Shown here piece after piece: positions 25,901 through 33,826 of a stretch of 64,000 nt of DNA. A model generated the notes under the pieces. That model had not been told where the DNA came from, ran no database searches, and saw only the letters and a list, made by a program, of their open reading frames with translations. How positions within the stretch are numbered: the first letter of the stretch is position 1; each line of letters begins with the position of its first letter. The stretch is from assembly GCF_014199525.1 (NCBI RefSeq), contig NZ_JACHNU010000002.1, forward strand, positions 230,147 to 294,146. Direction: 5' to 3'. Both the position numbers and the translations under genes were made by a program. This DNA is from Conexibacter arvalis. Its GTDB lineage: Bacteria; Actinomycetota; Thermoleophilia; Solirubrobacterales; Solirubrobacteraceae.

Positions 25901-26038
25901 CATCGAGCTGTAGTAGTCGTCTGCGGTCTGGAGCATGCAGCCGGAGGCCGCGGCGGCCGCGACGACCGTCCCGGCGAGGGCGAGCAGACGAGCGCGCGTC
26001 GTCGCGCGCGCACGGGGAAGCGATCGGCGCGTCGGCAT
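22904..26038 (-). CDS. Large lipoprotein with FG-GAP and ASH-type repeats
   Basis: 1044 residues from the ATG at 26038 (another ATG lies four codons upstream). The N-terminus has RARLLALAGTVVAAAAASGC, a lipoprotein signal ending at a lipobox Cys. Residues 45-400 carry FG-GAP/VCBS-like beta-propeller repeats with calcium-type motifs DFDGNGQEDALFG, DFDGDQTPDVV and DVDGDGRLDLVIG. Next come four choice-of-anchor-D/ASH-like domains, each opening L-G-x-x-x-V-G and containing NGGTEPLSI, NSGNQPLRI or NGGDAPLRL. A Gly/Pro/Asp tandem-repeat linker then leads to a C-terminal CARDB/DUF11-like domain. It is probably a surface adhesion or scaffold protein; the target is unknown. Confidence 0.82.
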   Translation of the reverse strand: MPTRRSLPRARATTRARLLALAGTVVAAAAASGCMLQTADDYYSSMPARPVSVVTADFDGNGQEDALFGYSASDFAGITLVTQDDYGFWAKRELSTFLLGSELMAVTDFDGDQTPDVVAAQRGADRLTLLRNSGNGTFTESTKEIAPASPPGTTRLTALASATAPSGKRLVAAAFETDDPYAAVRPRSVVTYEATRTGLSATNMFQRFDVIPGDARELRLHDVDGDGRLDLVIGTAIGTIQIYRGLGGSDGDFATTPTTLSQPGQSGPITALAVGDARTPPARGDKPSYGDWPVDGRADVVAGFGGMYAYGWRGRGGMSFDPPIVAGSIGIDGARLGALAIDPAGSGNWMGIGRDTAVGFAQTASGWQQLLTHMNCGPFRTALFHNDTPGAAETAPFAAAFTCNAVRTTQALIAVPLRRRLVAPAEVALGDQRAGTAGAAATVQLDAVDWQPGEAEEPAEVAINQLSLTGPDAAEFEIVRGDLGACTDGTGACAPQVRFAPRTPGAKQATLVIRSDAYRAAGAPHHSVRLTGTATGALATAPATLALGDVAVGASGATELTIANGGTEPLSISALELDGAGPGWTVSRDGCAALVAPGGSCTARVSYAPSAAGPASATVRVVSDSVGAAPLVGLSARGIASGVTAAPIALGPIAVGEHASATAAIVNSGNQPLRIASIAAAGPDAARVTVDAAACTAAPIPAAGGCDVEVAVAPGARGPLDAELRVVSDAPSSPNVVALTASGVQGVAQAPASVALGNVRVGFFAEAEVALENGGDAPLRLGSIAVDGGAATVVADACSGSALAVGQRCAATVRFAPTAVGVLDARLRVPNDGEGGERTIELTGTALPADVPDGGDPGPGPGDDPDGGDPGPGPGDDPDGGDPRPGPGDDPDGGNPRPGPGDGRGPGSDPGPGPGGEPGPGDRPRAASARLRLTAPARATVRRGRTVRLRIAVANRGGRAAVATKLRMRLPGALRWQPPRVKGRRPKPTRAIVVSLGRLAPGAAREVTLTLRALPGARRGAVKLTLRADGGGAAARATSTLRIR
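23339..23494 (-). repeat. Four 39-bp tandem repeats coding a Gly/Pro/Asp linker
   Basis: Units start at 23339, 23378, 23417 and 23456, exactly 39 bp apart, each beginning GGGCCC on the plus strand. Translated on the minus strand they give DPDGGDPGPGPGD, 13 residues per unit. The unit keeps frame, so copy number changes only the linker length between the ASH domains and the C-terminal domain. Confidence 0.85.
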
Positions 26039-26187
26039 CACACCGGTCATCGGCACGACCGGCTCCCGGCGCAGCGCCGCCGGGGCGGTTGGACGAACAT
26101 CCGAGCGCCAGGTCGGCGTCCGCGCGCGAAGCCGCCGGCGGGCTCCCGTCGACGGCCGCGCGACCGCGGTCGATCCGACGCGGCGGC

Positions 26188-27903
26188 TCAGATCTTCTCG
26201 ACCAGCCGCCGCGACGGCGGTGCGGGATGGCGCACCGCGGACCGCCGGCCCGGGAGCAGGCCGTGGACGAGCTGGACCGCGATCGACCCCTCGCCGACGG
26301 CAGACGCCACGCGCTTGACGGAGCCGTGTCGGACGTCCCCTGCCGCGAGCACGCCGGGCATGCTCGTCTCGAGCGCGAGCGGCCGGCGCTCGAGCGGCCA
26401 TCCGGACCGGTCGGGAACGGACGCGCCGGTCCAGAGGAAGCCGTCGTCGTCGCGCGCGATCTCGCCCGGCAGCCAGTCGGTGTGCGGGCGGGCGCCGATC
26501 AGCGCGAACAGCGCGTCGGCGGCGACGGTCTCCTCCCTGCCCGTGGCCATGTCGCGCAGCACCAGCTCCTGCAGCCGCCCGTCGCCTCCCCCGCCGACGA
26601 CCGTGGTCGCGGTGCGCACCTCGATGGTCGGCGTCGCGCGGATCTCCCGGACGAGATAGTGCGACATCCCGGCCTCCAGCGACTCTCTGCGCACGACGAG
26701 CGTGACGCGGCGCGCGTAGCGCGCGAGGTGGAGGACCGCCTGGCCCGCCGAGTTGCCGCCGCCGGCGACGAAGGCGTCCATGCCGGCGAGCGCGTACGCC
26801 TCGGTGGCCGGGCCGCCGTAGTGGACGCCGGCGCCGGTCAGCGCCTCGAGCGACGGCACGCCGAGGCGGCGGTAGCTGGCCCCGGTCGCGAGGATCACGA
26901 CCGGGGCGCCGACGCGCCGCTCGTCGGCGAGCGTGAGGCTGATCCCGGCCCCTGCGCGTTCGAGCGCGGTCACGCGGTGCATGAAGACGAAGCTCGCCCC
27001 GAAGACGGCGGCCTGCTCGTAGGCCTGCTCGGCCAGCCGCCGACCGCTGACGCCTCTCGGGAAGCCGAGGTAGTTGCGGATCAGCGAGCTGGAACGGGCC
27101 TGGCCGCCGATGCCGCCCTCGTCGACGACGAGCGTCCGCAGCCCCTCCGAGGCGCCGTAGACGGCCGCCGACAGGCCCGCCGGCCCGGCGCCGACGATCA
27201 CGACGTCGAAGTCGCGCTCGGCGAGGTCGCGCGGCGCGCCGGCGGCGTCCGCGATCTCGGCGTTGGACGGGTTGCTGAGCGCCCGCCCGTCCGGGAGCAC
27301 CATCAGCGGGAGCTCGGCGCCGGGTCCGGCCCCCGCGATCAGCTCGCGCCCCCGCTCGGAGTCGGCGAGGAAGAAGTCGTGCGGCACGGCGCAGCGCTCG
27401 AACGTCTCCCGCAGCTCGTGGGCCCGCCCGGTCCACGCGGCGCCGATGATGTGGACGGTGTGCGGGACCCTCAGCTGCTCGGTCGCCCACTCCAGCAGGA
27501 AGGTGGAGATCGTGTTGTGGAAGTCCTCGTCCGGCCCCTCGCCCGGCACCCGGACGTAGTAGTCGACGCGGCCCGTGGCGATCGCGTCCAGGAGCGCCCC
27601 GGCGGTCGACGGGTCTGCCAGCGCTCCCCGCGCGACCAGCAGCCCGCGCTTGGCGTGCGGATGCAGCTGCCGGGTCCGCTGCAGCAGCCCGCCGTCGCTC
27701 GTCGCCGGCAGCGACATCGGGGCCAGCACCAGCGCGAGGTCGTCGCCGGCAGCGGCCAGCTCGCACAGCCGCTCCAGCGCGCCCGCGACATCGACCGCGC
27801 GCTCGACGCGGTAGTCGTGCCCGTAGCGCCCCGCGAGCTGGCTCGAGACGTGGCGCAGGCCGTCCTGTCCGCATTCGATGACGAGGAGGACCGGGAGCCG
27901 CAT
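26188..27903 (-). CDS. FAD-dependent thioredoxin-reductase-like protein with pseudo-receiver domain
   Basis: 571 residues. Residues 1-135 look like a response-regulator receiver (VLLVIECGQD, a LALVLAPMSLP strand, a LLDAIATGRVDYYVRVP end) but the acidic pocket and phospho-acceptor Asp are replaced. A thioredoxin-like linker (VHIIGAAWTGRAHELRETFE) follows. From about residue 230 comes the pyridine-nucleotide reductase: FDVVIVGAGPAGLSAAVYGA (FAD), GGIGGQARSSSLIRNYLGFP, FVAGGGNSAGQAVLHLARYA (NAD(P)) and MPGVLAAGDVRHGSVKRVAS. The redox CxxC of thioredoxin reductase is absent (VHYGGPATEA in its place). It belongs to a family of fused flavoproteins of unknown partner. The ATG at 27903 follows an in-frame TTG two codons upstream. 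Confidence 0.82.
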   Translation of the reverse strand: MRLPVLLVIECGQDGLRHVSSQLAGRYGHDYRVERAVDVAGALERLCELAAAGDDLALVLAPMSLPATSDGGLLQRTRQLHPHAKRGLLVARGALADPSTAGALLDAIATGRVDYYVRVPGEGPDEDFHNTISTFLLEWATEQLRVPHTVHIIGAAWTGRAHELRETFERCAVPHDFFLADSERGRELIAGAGPGAELPLMVLPDGRALSNPSNAEIADAAGAPRDLAERDFDVVIVGAGPAGLSAAVYGASEGLRTLVVDEGGIGGQARSSSLIRNYLGFPRGVSGRRLAEQAYEQAAVFGASFVFMHRVTALERAGAGISLTLADERRVGAPVVILATGASYRRLGVPSLEALTGAGVHYGGPATEAYALAGMDAFVAGGGNSAGQAVLHLARYARRVTLVVRRESLEAGMSHYLVREIRATPTIEVRTATTVVGGGGDGRLQELVLRDMATGREETVAADALFALIGARPHTDWLPGEIARDDDGFLWTGASVPDRSGWPLERRPLALETSMPGVLAAGDVRHGSVKRVASAVGEGSIAVQLVHGLLPGRRSAVRHPAPPSRRLVEKI

Positions 27904-27987
27904 GACCAATCGTCTCGACAGTAACGGCCGATCCGCCAGATGTGAACAGCTTTCCAGACTGATGGCGCTCGACGCCTCTCTCCCGGA

Positions 27988-28932
27988 TCACGGCTCGAGC
28001 CGACGCCAGCGCGCGTCGACGCGCCTGGCGACCGGACCCAGCGCCGGTTCGAGCGCGGCGACCGCGAGCGCCAGGCCGCCGCCGGCGAGCAGGTCGACGA
28101 CGTAGTGCTCGCCGAGGTAGACGAGCGCCACGCCGAGCACGAGGGCGTACGAGAGGCCGGCGGCTCCCGCGGCCGGGTGGAGCTCGGCGAGCGCGAGCGC
28201 GGCCGCCAGCGCGGCCGCGAAGTGGTCGGAGGGCATCGAGCCCCACGGGTTCGCGCCGACCACGTCGTCCTGCTCGAGCGGCTTGCCGCGGAGGTCGCGC
28301 AGCACCCGCATCACGACGCGCTGGACGTCGCCGTGCAGCACGCCGGCGCGCTCCGCCGCCCACCACGGCGGCGCGGTCGGCAGCAGCCAGTAGCCGGCCA
28401 GCGTGAGGTCGAAGGTGGCGGCCTGCCGCGTCGCGAGCGCGCCGAAGCGGTCGGGTCGGAGCAGCAGGACGGCGCCCATCGCGAGGTGCGGCTCGGCCTC
28501 CCAGAAGGCGTAGACGGCCGTGAGGGCGCGGTCGAGCCAGCTCACGCGAGCGGGGTCGCGCAGCGCGCCCTGGAGCCGCTCGGTCGGCGTCGTCCCGCCC
28601 GCGAGCGCGCGATCGGCTCGCACCGGCTCGACCACCCGCAGCCTGCTCGCGATCCGCTCCGGGCGGTCGTACGGGATCTCGAACGCCGCCGTGTAGGCCC
28701 ACATCTGTGCTGCCCACAGCAGCACGTGCCGCGAGCGGCTGCGCGGCAGCGCGCCGGCGACGGCGAGCGGGACCGAGACGGCGAGCGCGGTGCTCAGCGA
28801 GCGCGGCAGCCCGAGCGCGCGCCGTCGCCGCACGAGCAGCACCGTCGGCGGCACGGCGGCGAGCAGGAGCCAGCGCACCCGCGAGATCGCCGGGGGTGCG
28901 TGGGAGCCGATTCCCAGCGCGAAACGCCGCAT
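27988..28932 (-). CDS. PAP2-family membrane phosphatase (Aur1/Ipt1-like)
   Basis: 314 residues with about six transmembrane helices. The PAP2 active-site pieces are visible: GSMPSDHFAAALAAA near residue 230 (motif 2, with His) and YLGEHYVVDLLAGGGLALAV near residue 270 (motif 3, His and Asp). The first motif is degenerate. The layout and spacing resemble the inositolphosphotransferase-type PAP2 domain found in actinobacteria. It likely acts on a lipid phosphate at the outer face of the membrane. It is divergent from the Crp/Fnr-type gene at 29037 and 84 bp upstream of the FAD reductase on the same strand. Confidence 0.82.
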   Translation of the reverse strand: MRRFALGIGSHAPPAISRVRWLLLAAVPPTVLLVRRRRALGLPRSLSTALAVSVPLAVAGALPRSRSRHVLLWAAQMWAYTAAFEIPYDRPERIASRLRVVEPVRADRALAGGTTPTERLQGALRDPARVSWLDRALTAVYAFWEAEPHLAMGAVLLLRPDRFGALATRQAATFDLTLAGYWLLPTAPPWWAAERAGVLHGDVQRVVMRVLRDLRGKPLEQDDVVGANPWGSMPSDHFAAALAAALALAELHPAAGAAGLSYALVLGVALVYLGEHYVVDLLAGGGLALAVAALEPALGPVARRVDARWRRLEP

Positions 28933-29036
28933 CACGTTGTGCTGCCCGCCACGGGCGTCGCGAAGCGGGTGCCGCAACGCACGCGTGCCAGGTCCTCTTT
29001 GACCGCCGCCGGGCGGCGGGTAGATGGAACAGCGGC

Positions 29037-29828
29037 GTGAGCGTTCCACCACCGGACCCATTCGACGCGATCGGGCTCCGTGCGACGACCGCCGTCGAGC
29101 TGTTCCCGCTCGACCCAAGGCTCGCGGAGCAGCTGCCGGCATCCGAGATGCGGCGGGCCGGGGAGCGAGCGTGGGCCCGCGTCGTCGCGCTTCCGGCCGG
29201 AATCGCCGCGCTGCCCGCCGACGCCGGCTCGTTTCCCGGCTGGTTCGGGCTGCTCGTGCTCGACGGCCTCCTGCTGCGCCGGGTCGAGGTCGGCCGGGCC
29301 TCGTGGCCGGAGCTGCTCGGCGACGGCGACCTGATGCGGCCGTGGACGACGGCCGGCGACGCGCTGTCGTCGATCCCGTCGCATGCGCGGTTCGAGGTCC
29401 TCGCGCCCGCGCGCGTCGCGCTGCTCGACCGCGCCTTCGCGCAGCGCGTCGCCCCGTGGCCGGAGATCGCCGCCGCACTGCTCGAGCGCGCGGTCGAGCG
29501 GTCGCACTGGCTGGCGTCGCATCTGGCGGCAGGGCAGCCGGCGCTGATCGACGAGCGGGTGTGGATGGTCCTGTGGCATCTCGCCGACCGCTGGGGCACG
29601 ACCAGCGCCGCGGGCGTCGAGCTGGAGCTGCCCAGCCTGAGCCATCGCGTGCTCGCGGAGATGCTCGGCGCCCGGCGGCCGACCGTCTCGCTCGCCGTCA
29701 GACGGCTCGCGGCGGCAGGGTTCCTGACCCACGTGCCGCGGCAGGGCTGGACGCTGCACGCCCGCCCCGAGGCGTTCCCCGCGAGCGCCGGGCGGCGCGA
29801 GCGGGCACGCGCCGGCCCGCCGGCCTGA
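29037..29828 (+). CDS. Crp/Fnr-family transcriptional regulator
   Basis: 263 residues from a GTG. Although the N-terminal half is poorly conserved, the pattern LLVLDGLLLRRVEVGRASWP followed by LLGDGDLMRPW is a cyclic-nucleotide-type beta-barrel, and the C-terminal part has a winged helix: LSHRVLAEMLGARRPTVSLA, RRLAAAGFLTHVPRQGW. No FNR-type cysteine cluster is present, so it is not an iron-sulfur oxygen sensor. The gene is divergent from PAP2 across 104 bp, a likely shared control region. Confidence 0.8.
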   Translation: MSVPPPDPFDAIGLRATTAVELFPLDPRLAEQLPASEMRRAGERAWARVVALPAGIAALPADAGSFPGWFGLLVLDGLLLRRVEVGRASWPELLGDGDLMRPWTTAGDALSSIPSHARFEVLAPARVALLDRAFAQRVAPWPEIAAALLERAVERSHWLASHLAAGQPALIDERVWMVLWHLADRWGTTSAAGVELELPSLSHRVLAEMLGARRPTVSLAVRRLAAAGFLTHVPRQGWTLHARPEAFPASAGRRERARAGPPA

Positions 29829-29894
29829 CGCGCACGTCACCGATCAAACCGCGGCGCCCGCTTGCCCCGATCGCATCCGGGTAGCGGGAGGGTC

Positions 29895-30902
29895 ATGCGC
29901 AGCCAGGACCGGACGATCGTCGTCACCGGCGCCTCGGCCGGCGTCGGCCGCGCGATCGCGCGTCGCTTCGCCCGCGACCCCGGCGCGCGCGTCGCGCTGC
30001 TGGCCCGCGGCCGGGACGGCCTCGAGGCGGCCCGGCGCGAGGTCGAGGCGGCGGGCGCGCAGGCGCTGCCGCTGGTCGTCGACGTCGCCGACGCCGACGC
30101 GGTCGACGCGGCGGCGGAGACGGTGGAGCAGCGGCTCGGGCCGATCGACGTGTGGGTCAACGACGCGATGACGACGGTCTTCGCGTGGTTCGAGGAGGTC
30201 ACCCCCGACGAGTACCGGCGCGCGACCGAGGTGACCTACCTCGGCACGGTCTGGGGCACGCGCGCGGCGCTGGCGCGCATGCTCCCGCGCGACCGCGGCA
30301 CGATCGTCCAGGTCGGCTCCGCGCTCGCGTATCGCGGCATCCCGCTGCAGGCGCCGTACTGCGGCGCCAAGCACGCGATCAAGGGCTTCCAGGAGTCGCT
30401 GCGGTGCGAGCTGCGCAGCAGAGGCAGCCGCGTCCACCTCACGATGGTCCAGCTGCCCGGCGTCAACACGCCGCAGTTCGAGCACTGCCGCGACAAGCTG
30501 CCGGAGTCCTCGCGGCCGGTGCCGCCGGTCTTCCAGCCCGAGGTCGCCGCCGACGCGGTCCACTGGGCGGCCGGCCACCGCCGCCGCGAGCTGTGGGTCG
30601 GGCTGCCGACCGTCCGCACGGTCCTCGGCAACCGCCTGTCGCCGGCGTTCACCGAGCGCTACCTCGCCCGCACCGCCGTCAGGTCGCAGCAGACCGGCGA
30701 GCGGACCGCGCCCGGCCGGCCCGACAACCTCTTCTCCCCCGTCCCCGGAGACGCCGGCGCGCACGGGCCCTTCGACGCCGAGGCCCGCCGCCGCAGCCCG
30801 CAGCTGTCGGCCGCGACCCATCGCCACCTGCTCGGCGCGGGCGTCGCCTCCGCCGCGGCGGCCGCCGCGCTCGCGCTGCGGCGCGCCGCCCACTCCAGCT
30901 GA
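29895..30902 (+). CDS. Short-chain dehydrogenase/reductase with long C-terminal extension
   Basis: 335 residues, about 80 longer than a classical SDR. TIVVTGASAGVGRAIARRFA binds the cofactor, WVNDAM stands at the usual NAG position, QVGSALAYRGIPLQAPYCGA carries the catalytic Ser and Tyr, and KHAIKGFQESLRCEL follows. The extra tail ends in an Ala-rich hydrophobic stretch (GVASAAAAAALAL) that could touch the membrane. It begins the operon that continues with the TPP enzyme 19 bp downstream. Confidence 0.85.
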   Translation: MRSQDRTIVVTGASAGVGRAIARRFARDPGARVALLARGRDGLEAARREVEAAGAQALPLVVDVADADAVDAAAETVEQRLGPIDVWVNDAMTTVFAWFEEVTPDEYRRATEVTYLGTVWGTRAALARMLPRDRGTIVQVGSALAYRGIPLQAPYCGAKHAIKGFQESLRCELRSRGSRVHLTMVQLPGVNTPQFEHCRDKLPESSRPVPPVFQPEVAADAVHWAAGHRRRELWVGLPTVRTVLGNRLSPAFTERYLARTAVRSQQTGERTAPGRPDNLFSPVPGDAGAHGPFDAEARRRSPQLSAATHRHLLGAGVASAAAAAALALRRAAHSS

Positions 30903-30921
30903 CCCCGACCAGGAGCCACCG

Positions 30922-32697
30922 ATGCCAGACACCGCCCATTTCATCCTCGACCGCCTCGCCGACTGGGGCGTCGAGCGGATCTACGGCTATCCCGGCGACG
31001 GCATCAACGGCCTGATGGGCGCCTTCCACCAGGCGCAGGAGCGGATCGAGTTCGTGCAGACCCGCCACGAGGAGATCGCGGCGTTCGCGGCGACCGCGCA
31101 CGCGAAGCTGACCGGCGAGGTCGGCGTCTGCATGGCGACCTCCGGGCCGGGCGCGATCCACCTCCTCAACGGCCTCTACGACGCGAAGCTCGACCACCAG
31201 CCGGTCGTCGCGATCGTCGGCCAGCAGAAGCGGATGTCGGTCGGCGGCAGCTACCAGCAGGAGGTCGACCTGCAGGTCCTGTTCAAGGACGTCGCCTCCG
31301 AGTTCGTCCACACCTGCATGGAGCCCGAGCAGGCCCGCCACCTGATCGACCGCGCCGTGCGGATCGCGAAGGCGACCCGCTCGGTCACGTGCGTGATCGT
31401 GCCCAACGACGTGCAGGAGGCGCCGTACGAGCCGCCGCCGCGCGCCCATGGCGCGGTGATGTCGTCGATCGGCTTCGGCAGGCCGCTCGTCCGCCCGCGC
31501 GACGAGGACCTGCGCCGCGCCGCCGAGGTGCTCAACGCCGGCGAGCGGGTCGCGATCCTCGCCGGCCAGGGCGCGCTCGGCGCCGCGCGCGAGCTGGTCG
31601 AGGTCGCCGACGTGCTCGGCGCCGGCGTCGCGAAGGCGCTCAACGGACGGGCCGTCCTGCCCGACGACCTGCCGTTCGTGACCGGCTCGATCGGCCTGCT
31701 CGGGACGAAGCCGACCTACGAGATGGTCGAGGGCTGCGACACGCTGCTGATGGTCGGCTCCAGCTTCCCCTACTCGGAGTGGCTGCCGCCCGAGGGCCAG
31801 GCGCGCGGCGTGCAGATCGACATCGACGGCCGCATGCTCAACCTCCGCTACCCGATGGAGGTCGGCCTCACCGGCGACAGCGCCGAGACGCTGCGCGCGC
31901 TGCTCCCGCTCTTGCACCCCAAGCGGGACCGCGCCTGGCGCGAGCAGATCGAGCAGGAGGTCGCGCGCTGGTGGGAGATCCTCGACGCGCGCGCCCACGA
32001 CGGCGCCGACCCGCTCAACCCGCAGCTGCTCTTCCACGAGCTGTCGCCGCGGCTGCCCGACCGCGCGATCGTCACCGCCGACTCCGGCTCGGCGACCAAC
32101 TGGTGGGCGCGCCACCTCAGACTGCGCGCCGGCATGGACGCGATCCTCTCCGGCACGCTCGCGACGATGTGCCCGGCGGTCCCCTACGCGCTCGCCGCCA
32201 AGCTCGCGCACCCCGACCGGCCCGTGATCGCCTGCCTCGGCGACGGCGCGATGCAGATGCTCGGCATCAACGCGCTGATCGACCTCGCCCGCTACCGCGA
32301 CCGCTGGGCCGATCAGCGGCTGGTCGTGCTCGTCCTCCACAACGACGACCTCAACCAGGTGACGTGGGAGCAGCGCGTCCTCTCCGGCGACCCGAAGCTC
32401 GACGTCTCCCAGCAGCTGCCCGACTTCCCCTACGCGCGCTACGCCGAGCTGATCGGCCTGAAGGGCATCCGCGTCGACCGGCCCGACCAGGTCGCGCCGG
32501 CGTGGGACGAGGCGCTGTCGGCCGACCGGCCGGTCGTGCTGGAGGCGATCACCGACCCCGAGGTGCCGCCGCTCCCGCCGCACATCAGACTCGAGCAGGC
32601 GAGAAAGCTGCTCGGCGCGCTGCCCGGCGACGCCGCCCGCGGCGAGATCGTCAAGCAGGCGGTCAAGGGCAAGGTGCAGGAGTTCGTCAACCGCTGA
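30922..32697 (+). CDS. Thiamine-pyrophosphate-dependent enzyme (pyruvate oxidase/acetolactate synthase family)
   Basis: 591 residues with the three-domain TPP layout. The N-terminal Pyr domain has YGYPGDGINGLMGAF and TRHEEIAAFAATAHAKLTGE (catalytic Glu), then MATSGPGAIHLLNGLYDAK. The C-terminal PP domain has CLGDGAMQMLGINALIDLAR with the downstream Asn (HNDDLNQVTWEQ), the GDG-x-N metal site. The overall pattern is closer to pyruvate oxidase-like thiamine-requiring proteins than to true acetolactate synthase, and the E. coli PoxB membrane tail is not evident. AGGAG lies seven bases before the ATG. It lies in an operon with an enolase-superfamily enzyme and a 2-hydroxyacid oxidase, so a keto-acid or aldehyde-transferring role is likely. 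Confidence 0.85.
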   Translation: MPDTAHFILDRLADWGVERIYGYPGDGINGLMGAFHQAQERIEFVQTRHEEIAAFAATAHAKLTGEVGVCMATSGPGAIHLLNGLYDAKLDHQPVVAIVGQQKRMSVGGSYQQEVDLQVLFKDVASEFVHTCMEPEQARHLIDRAVRIAKATRSVTCVIVPNDVQEAPYEPPPRAHGAVMSSIGFGRPLVRPRDEDLRRAAEVLNAGERVAILAGQGALGAARELVEVADVLGAGVAKALNGRAVLPDDLPFVTGSIGLLGTKPTYEMVEGCDTLLMVGSSFPYSEWLPPEGQARGVQIDIDGRMLNLRYPMEVGLTGDSAETLRALLPLLHPKRDRAWREQIEQEVARWWEILDARAHDGADPLNPQLLFHELSPRLPDRAIVTADSGSATNWWARHLRLRAGMDAILSGTLATMCPAVPYALAAKLAHPDRPVIACLGDGAMQMLGINALIDLARYRDRWADQRLVVLVLHNDDLNQVTWEQRVLSGDPKLDVSQQLPDFPYARYAELIGLKGIRVDRPDQVAPAWDEALSADRPVVLEAITDPEVPPLPPHIRLEQARKLLGALPGDAARGEIVKQAVKGKVQEFVNR

Positions 32698-32707
32698 GGC
32701 CGGCTCG

Positions 32708-33826
32708 ATGCGCCCGGAGGCGACCGTAGAGAGCGTGCGCGTCAGCGCCTACGAGGTCCCGACCGCGACCGACGCCGAGTCGGACGGCACCCGCACCTGG
32801 CGCGCGACGACGCTGGTGCTGGTCGAGGCACGCGGCGGGGGCGAGCACGGCCTCGGCTACACCTACGCCCATCCCGCCGCCGGCGCGATCGCGGCCGACG
32901 TGCTCGGCCCGTCGGTGAGCGGCGCCGACGCGCTGGCGCCGGGGATCGCCTACGAGCGGATGCACGTCGCGATCCGCCAGCTCGGCCACGCCGGAGTCGC
33001 CGCGATGGCGCTGTCGGCGATCGACGTCGCGCTGTGGGACCTGCGCGCGCGGCTGCTGGGGCTGCCGCTCGCCGACGCGATCGGCCGCGTCCGCGACCGC
33101 GTGCCGGCGTACGGCAGCGGCGGCTTCACCGACTACGACGAGCGCCAGCTGCGCGAGCAGGCGCGCGGCTGGATGGCGCAGGGCTTCCCGCGGGTGAAGG
33201 TGAAGGTCGGCCGCGACAAGCGCGCCGACCCCGCGCGGCTCGACGTCGTGCGCGACGAGATCGGCGACGCGGTCGAGCTGCTCGTCGACGGCAACGGCGC
33301 CTACCTGCCGCACGAGGCGGTCGGCTGGGCGCGGCGGTTCGCCGCCGAGCACGGCGTCCGCTGGTTCGAGGAGCCGGTCAGCTCGCAGGACCGCGCGGGG
33401 CTGCGCCACGTGCGCGCCCACGCGCCCGACGGGATGGCGATCGCCGCCGGCGAGTACGCGTGGGACCTGCCCGACCTCGTCGCGCTGCGCGACGCCGGCG
33501 CGGTCGACGTGATGCAGGCCGACGTCAGCCGCTGCGGCGGCGTCACCGGGATGCTGCGCGCCGACGGGCTCTGCCGCGCCGCCGAGCTGCCGTTCTCCGC
33601 CCACTGCGTGCCGGCGGTGATGGCGCACGTCGGCTGTGGCATGGCGTCGCTGCTGCACACCGAGCACTTCTTCGACCACGCGCGCGTCGAGCGCCTGCTG
33701 TTCGACGGCGCGCCCGTCCCGCGCGACGGCGATCTCGTCCCCGACCCGGCGCGTCCCGGGCTCGGCCTCGAGCTGCGGCGCGCGGACGCCGACCGCTATG
33801 CGCTGAGCGCGAAGGAGGCCGCATGA
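32708..33826 (+). CDS. Enolase-superfamily (mandelate racemase/muconate lactonizing type) enzyme
   Basis: 372 residues. The capping domain is residues 1-130. The barrel carries VKVKVGRDK (K-x-K base), VELLVDGNGAY (first metal Asp), WFEEPVSS (Glu), AIAAGEYAWD (Glu), then DVMQADVSRCGGVTG and SAHCVPAVMAH, giving the Asp-His dyad of the mandelate racemase subgroup. Such enzymes abstract the alpha-proton of a carboxylate, commonly dehydrating acid sugars to 2-keto-3-deoxy acids. The substrate is not predictable by eye. It overlaps the next gene by four bases (ATGA), and a good AAGGAGG within its 3' end serves that gene. Confidence 0.88.
   Translation: MRPEATVESVRVSAYEVPTATDAESDGTRTWRATTLVLVEARGGGEHGLGYTYAHPAAGAIAADVLGPSVSGADALAPGIAYERMHVAIRQLGHAGVAAMALSAIDVALWDLRARLLGLPLADAIGRVRDRVPAYGSGGFTDYDERQLREQARGWMAQGFPRVKVKVGRDKRADPARLDVVRDEIGDAVELLVDGNGAYLPHEAVGWARRFAAEHGVRWFEEPVSSQDRAGLRHVRAHAPDGMAIAAGEYAWDLPDLVALRDAGAVDVMQADVSRCGGVTGMLRADGLCRAAELPFSAHCVPAVMAHVGCGMASLLHTEHFFDHARVERLLFDGAPVPRDGDLVPDPARPGLGLELRRADADRYALSAKEAA

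Noticed and set aside
22904-29599. 2231-codon open frame on the minus strand running through three genes
   Set aside because: The lipoprotein occupies its last part with its own start and signal peptide; upstream the frame is out of phase with the recognised FAD reductase and PAP2 genes.
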